NCBI GenBank assembly: GCA_004557185.1
Contig: SFEP01000004.1
Span: 1 to 64,000 of the forward strand
DNA from: Bacteroidales bacterium
GTDB lineage: Bacteria; Bacteroidota; Bacteroidia; Bacteroidales; Bacteroidaceae
Direction: 5' to 3'
Length of the DNA: 64,000 nucleotides
The stretch's first letter is position 1. The number at the start of each line of letters is the position of its first letter. The position numbers and the translations under genes are program-made. The notes beneath the pieces were generated by a model that saw only the letters and a program-made list of their open reading frames with translations, had not been told where the DNA came from and made no database searches. Positions 62,525 through 64,000 of this stretch are shown piece by piece.

Positions 62525-62920
62525 TTAGTAAACGTAGCAAAGTACTTCACCACCAATCTTGAGTTCAGCGGCGGCCTTGTTGGTCATCACGCCCTTCGAG
62601 GTGGAGATGATAGCGATACCGAGGCCGTTGATGACGCGGGGCATTTCGCGGTAGCCGGTGTACTTACGCATACCGGGCTTCGACACACGCGTCAGGCTCT
62701 TGATGGCGCTCACCTTGGTTTGGGGGTTGTACTTAAGGGCAATCTTGATAGTGCCCTGAGGGCCATCCTCCACAAAGCGGTAGTTGAGGATATAACCCTG
62801 GTCGAAGAGGATTTTCGTGATATCCTTCTTCAGGTTCGACGCAGGCACTTCCACCACGCGGTGCTTGGCCTGGATAGCATTACGCAAACGCGTAAGGAAA
62901 TCTGCTATAGGATCTGTCAT
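62525..62920 (-). CDS. rpsH: 30S ribosomal protein S8
   Basis: A 131-residue uS8, MTDPIADFLTRLRNAIQAKHRVV, ending in the conserved GIAIISTSKGVMTNKAAAELKIGGEVLCYVY. A 16S binder and, in some bacteria, a repressor of the spc operon. Confidence 0.98.
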   Translation of the reverse strand: MTDPIADFLTRLRNAIQAKHRVVEVPASNLKKDITKILFDQGYILNYRFVEDGPQGTIKIALKYNPQTKVSAIKSLTRVSKPGMRKYTGYREMPRVINGLGIAIISTSKGVMTNKAAAELKIGGEVLCYVY

Positions 62921-62994
62921 TGTTTTGATTGTTTAATTAATCGGGGCGCCCCCGACAATATTAAATAATAAAGGAATGAAATAGCGCGTCTGGT

Positions 62995-63297
62995 TTACCA
63001 GCTGGCCTTGCGTACGCCGGGAATCAGGCCCTGCGAAGCCATTTCGCGGAACTGGATACGCGAAAGACCGAAGAGGCGGATGTAGCCTTTGGGGCGGCCG
63101 GTGATTTTGCAACGGTTGTGCAGGCGGATGGGGTTGGCGTTGCGAGGGATCTTCTGGAGTTTGCGGGCAGCCTCGTAAGCCTCCACGGGATCATTCGACT
63201 TGTTGACAATCTCCTTGAGTGCTGCACGCTTGGCTGCATACTTTGCAACGAGCTTGGCACGCTTCACTTCGCGTGCTTTCATTGACTCTTTTGCCAT
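62995..63297 (-). CDS. rpsN: 30S ribosomal protein S14 (no zinc site)
   Basis: A 100-residue uS14, [24 protein letters not shown], the long C-minus type: only one Cys (NRCKITGRP), so no zinc knuckle. Ends [11 protein letters not shown]. Nine nt after rplE. Confidence 0.98.
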   Translation of the reverse strand: MAKESMKAREVKRAKLVAKYAAKRAALKEIVNKSNDPVEAYEAARKLQKIPRNANPIRLHNRCKITGRPKGYIRLFGLSRIQFREMASQGLIPGVRKASW

Positions 63298-63306
63298 AGT
63301 TTCGAA

Positions 63307-63861
63307 TTAGTTTTGAGCGTTCTTGAAAGGAAGACCGAACTCCTTGAGCAGTGCGTAGCCCTCTTCGTCGGTGGGCGCACTGGTAACGAACGTGATGTTC
63401 ATACCGAGGATGCGGTCGATAGTGTCGATGTTGATTTCAGGGAAGATGATCTGCTCCTGAATACCGAGCGTGTAGTTACCACGTCCGTCGAACTTGCTTT
63501 CGATACCCTTGAAGTCGCGGATACGGGGCAGAGCCACTCTTACGAGTTTCTCAAGGAATTCGTACATGCGTTCGCGGCGCAGCGTTACCATCACGCCGAT
63601 AGGCATTTTCTTACGGAGTTTGAAGTTAGCCACGTCCTTGCGCGACACGGTAGCCACAGCCTTCTGTCCGGTGATGGCAGTCAGTTCGTTGATAGCCACG
63701 TCGATGATTTTCTTGTCGGCGGTAGCCATACCCAAGCCCTGATTGATGACAATCTTCTTGAGCACGGGAATCTGCATGGAAGAAGAATAGTTGAACTGCT
63801 TCATCAGAGCCGGGGCGATACGCTCTGCATACTCCTTCTTAAGTTGTGCTGTATTACTCAT
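63307..63861 (-). CDS. rplE: 50S ribosomal protein L5
   Basis: A 184-residue uL5: [21 protein letters not shown] segment, [36 protein letters not shown], and [16 protein letters not shown]. Its ATG overlaps the rplX stop in TAATG. Confidence 0.98.
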   Translation of the reverse strand: MSNTAQLKKEYAERIAPALMKQFNYSSSMQIPVLKKIVINQGLGMATADKKIIDVAINELTAITGQKAVATVSRKDVANFKLRKKMPIGVMVTLRRERMYEFLEKLVRVALPRIRDFKGIESKFDGRGNYTLGIQEQIIFPEINIDTIDRILGMNITFVTSAPTDEEGYALLKEFGLPFKNAQN

Positions 63862-64000
63862 TACTTGATCTCCTCTCCTGATTTTTTAGCGAAACGTACC
63901 AGTTTGCCGTCGTCGTTGAGTCGGCGTCCGATACGCGTGGGCTTACCCGTTTTGGGGTCCACCACGTTCAGATTAGAAATGTGAATGGGAGCCTCCACCT
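63861..64000 (-). CDS. rplX: 50S ribosomal protein L24, C-terminal part
   Basis: 46 codons at the window edge, [26 protein letters not shown] and ending in KSGEEIK. The rest lies beyond the window. The gene order implies that rplN and the rest of the S10/spc genes continue there. Confidence 0.93.
   Translation of the reverse strand, partial: VEAPIHISNLNVVDPKTGKPTRIGRRLNDDGKLVRFAKKSGEEIK

Overview
The window looks like a chromosomal segment of a GC-rich Bacteroidales bacterium, probably Prevotellaceae-like. This placement is inference from four things. Many genes have Bacteroidota-type promoters (-33 TTTG, about 19-20 nt, -7 TAnnTTTG) and lack clear Shine-Dalgarno sequences. There is a complete type IX secretion core (porP-porK-porL-porM-porN). 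There are typical Bacteroidota families: DUF4292, DUF3467, a zinc-less Sir2 and PorP/SprF. The ribosomal proteins also fit. No transposase, integrase, rRNA or CRISPR array was seen.

Layout. The left edge (485-4065, minus) is a str operon rpsL-rpsG-fusA-rpsJ that ends in a terminator, with no rplC next to it. The right edge (54921-64000, minus) is the spc/alpha part of the ribosomal superoperon, rplX-rplE-rpsN-rpsH-rplF-rplR-rpsE-rpmD-rplO-secY-map-infA-rpmJ-rpsM-rpsK-rpsD-rpoA-rplQ. About 50 kb of other genes separates the two blocks.

Between them, 4356-9926 holds three tandem lipid A-type phosphoethanolamine transferase paralogues with nearly identical C-terminal cassettes. The last carries a G9 tract that breaks its reading frame and is a strong candidate for phase variation. 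Then come an outer-membrane protein, dnaX, a SlyD-like FKBP with a Cys/His metal tail, aroC, a possible small RNA, an OmpA protein, DUF3467, three FKBP isomerases, a sirtuin and dgt. A plus-strand run follows: dut, a TPR lipoprotein, a DUF4292 lipoprotein, an EnvC-like protein and an LpxL-like acyltransferase. Next are superoxide reductase, the minus-strand T9SS operon, a membrane-anchored AraC-type regulator, a DASS transporter, tRNA-Arg(CCU), a SpoU methylase, an AspT/YidE-like transporter, a 1706-residue esterase-sialidase with a T9SS-like C-terminus, a NUDIX hydrolase and an M64 peptidase.

The main theme is the cell envelope: lipid A acylation and phosphoethanolamine decoration, peptidoglycan remodelling, T9SS export and a sialic-acid-releasing cargo. 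Four dispersed non-coding families lie in the gaps: (1) composite palindromic modules built on TACGTA or CCGTGG units (six loci); (2) 84-bp tandem repeats that each carry a correctly spaced promoter, placed directly upstream of three genes; (3) about 72-bp MITE-like elements with ACCTTTTC ends (six copies); (4) a short RNA-like element ending in a strong terminator hairpin (two full copies and one partial).
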